Source: an uncultured Bacteroidales bacterium
GTDB taxonomy: Bacteria; Bacteroidota; Bacteroidia; Bacteroidales; WCHB1-69
NCBI GenBank assembly: GCA_946413585.1
Contig: CAMKLG010000005.1
Location: forward strand, 1 to 64,000
Direction of reading: 5' to 3'
Length of the DNA: 64,000 nt
Part shown: positions 62,997 to 64,000 of the stretch, one piece after another
How the letters are laid out: each line of letters opens with the position of its first letter
Position numbering within the stretch: position 1 is the stretch's first letter
Position numbers and translations under genes: made by a program
The notes under the pieces: generated by a model
Databases searched by the model: none
Seen by the model: only the letters and a program-made list of their open reading frames with translations
What the model was told of the DNA's origin: nothing

Positions 62997-63608
62997 ATGA
63001 AGTTCATCTGTATTGGACGGAATTATGCGGCTCATGCGGCGGAATTGAATAATGCGGTTCCTGCGCAACCTGTCTTTTTCCTCAAACCGGAGTCGGCTAT
63101 CACTCGTTGTAATCGCCCTTTTTTCCTGCCGGACTTTTCCGATGAGGTGCATTATGAAACTGAAATTATCGTGAAAATCAACCGGTTGGGAAAGTGTATC
63201 TCGGAGAAGTATGCGCATAAGTATTACGATGAAATCGGATTAGGTGTAGATTTTACGGCGCGTGACATTCAGCGCAAGTGTATGGCCGAGGGAGAACCTT
63301 GGGAAATTGCCAAGGCCTTCGATGGCTCTGCGGTGGTGGGAAAATTTCTCCCTAAGTCGCAATTTGCTGATATCCAGGACCTGCATTTTCACCTGCTGCT
63401 CAATGGCGAGCAAGTGCAAACAGGTCACACAAAGGATATGCTCTTCTCCATTGACACGCTCATTTCCTACGTTTCTCGCTTCATGACGTTGAAAATGGGT
63501 GACATTCTCTTTACAGGTACGCCGGTGGGAGTGGGACCCGTTCATATCAACGACCATCTGCAAGGCTATTTGGAAGGAGAGTGCCTTTTTGATTTCAAAG
63601 TGAAGTGA
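62997..63608 (+). CDS. Fumarylacetoacetate hydrolase family protein
   Basis: The 203-residue protein has a single FAH domain: CIGRNYAAHAAELNN, PVFFLKPESAI, DEVHYETEIIVKINRLGK, GVDFTARDIQRKC, WEIAKAFDGSAVVGKF and GDILFTGTPVGVGPV. The metal ligands (Glu, Glu, Asp) fall in the HYETEI and VDFTARD stretches. Members are hydrolases or decarboxylases of 2-oxo acids, for example acylpyruvases or oxaloacetate decarboxylase-like enzymes; the substrate is not determined. Confidence 0.9.
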   Translation: MKFICIGRNYAAHAAELNNAVPAQPVFFLKPESAITRCNRPFFLPDFSDEVHYETEIIVKINRLGKCISEKYAHKYYDEIGLGVDFTARDIQRKCMAEGEPWEIAKAFDGSAVVGKFLPKSQFADIQDLHFHLLLNGEQVQTGHTKDMLFSIDTLISYVSRFMTLKMGDILFTGTPVGVGPVHINDHLQGYLEGECLFDFKVK

Positions 63609-63614
63609 GGGTGA

Positions 63615-63656
63615 GATTAGAACATAGACTTAGATAACAACTTAGACTTAATCCAG
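63615..63656. repeat. Hexanucleotide array after the FAH gene
   Basis: gattag, aacata, gactta, gataac, aactta, gactta, atccag in phase of six. It is the reverse-oriented relative of the array at 49125-49148, and ends just before the next ATG. Confidence 0.6.
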
Positions 63657-63662
63657 AATAAT

Positions 63663-64000
63663 ATGAATGTAAAAGCCAGACTGATAATAATGAATTTCCT
63701 CCAATTTGCCATTTGGGGGGCGTATTTGACATGCATGGGACGCTATTTAGGCCCTCACGGGATGGGGCATCATATTGGACTATTCTATTCTATCCAAGGA
63801 ATTGTTTCCATCTTTATGCCTGCATTACTGGGTATTGTGGCTGATCGTTGGATTCCTGCCCAGAAAATGTTAGGCATTAGTCATGCTATCTCAGGTACCG
63901 CCATGATTTCAGCAGGTGCGTATGGACTTGCTGCCGGAAATGCTGTCCAATTTGGTGTATTGTTTCCTTTATATACAATCGGTGTCGCCTTTTTCATGCC
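63663..64000 (+). CDS. MFS nucleoside transporter, NupG type (5' part)
   Basis: The gene runs off the right edge; 112 codons are visible. The start MNVKARLIIMNFLQFAIWGAY, then CMGRYLGPHGMGHHIGLFYSIQG, IVSIFMPALLGIVADRWI and three hydrophobic helices match the nucleoside:H+ symporter branch of the major facilitator superfamily (NupG/XapB). It probably imports nucleosides. The start is 55 bases after the FAH gene with a hexamer repeat in between. Confidence 0.8.
   Translation, partial: MNVKARLIIMNFLQFAIWGAYLTCMGRYLGPHGMGHHIGLFYSIQGIVSIFMPALLGIVADRWIPAQKMLGISHAISGTAMISAGAYGLAAGNAVQFGVLFPLYTIGVAFFM

Overview
The window is a chromosomal segment of a Bacteroidales-type Bacteroidota genome. The basis is: type IX secretion genes (PorV, PorU, a PorP/SprF-family protein, GldJ) and a secreted protein with a matching sorting domain; many lipoproteins with Bacteroidota-style signal peptides; a TonB-dependent receptor with a carboxypeptidase-regulatory-like plug; recurrent TAnnTTTG promoter boxes about 20-60 bases before starts; and near-absence of Shine-Dalgarno sequences. 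I do not assign a genus. No rRNA, tRNA, CRISPR array, insertion sequence or complete prophage was seen.

Layout. 1-9.4 kb: sufC (5' end only), gph, ispF and the T9SS block porV-porU / porP-gldJ. 9.4-16.2 kb: GNAT protein, META lipoprotein, engB, EnvC-like M23 protein, flavin reductase, Usp, guaB. 16.2-29.3 kb: an accessory-looking stretch. It opens with three 11-bp-period repeat arrays, then has a caspase-fold lipoprotein with a small secreted partner and a large one-pass sensor-like lipoprotein. Next comes a seven-gene same-strand run: DUF805 protein, small membrane protein, exported repeat protein, pseudokinase-AAA+ fusion, two membrane proteins, PPP-type phosphatase. It ends with a possible 43-residue zinc-ribbon ORF and an ORF6N protein. 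29.3-45.5 kb: AddA-like helicase-nuclease, purE, TonB receptor, permease, a three-gene hydrogenase-like redox sensor cluster (FeFe-hydrogenase homologue, RsbW-like ATPase, DRTGG protein), DUF7935-pruA, a YD-repeat protein, rluB-type synthase, U32 protein and a lipoprotein. 45.5-64 kb: housekeeping genes (lgt, metK, ribH, fmt, HU, trmH, ackA, ahcY, aroK, elbB, pepP), a T9SS-sorted protein, an S41 lipoprotein, two beta-barrel proteins, a beta-helix lipoprotein, truA, an FAH protein and the start of an MFS nucleoside transporter.

How genes work together. PorU and PorV should form the outer-membrane sortase that processes cargo such as the CTD protein at 56.9 kb. MetK and AhcY are two steps of the methyl cycle. 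DUF7935 and PruA are neighbours on one strand. The hydrogenase-like cluster looks like redox sensing rather than hydrogen catalysis, because the proton-shuttle cysteine position is Phe.

The most interesting signals are: (1) the pseudokinase-AAA/phosphatase/membrane operon, which I do not recognise as a described system; (2) the caspase-like lipoprotein pair; (3) a family of heptanucleotide (TTAG-rich) tandem arrays placed exactly at gene ends, often containing the stop codon; and (4) the 11-bp-period arrays, one of which forms a large inverted repeat.
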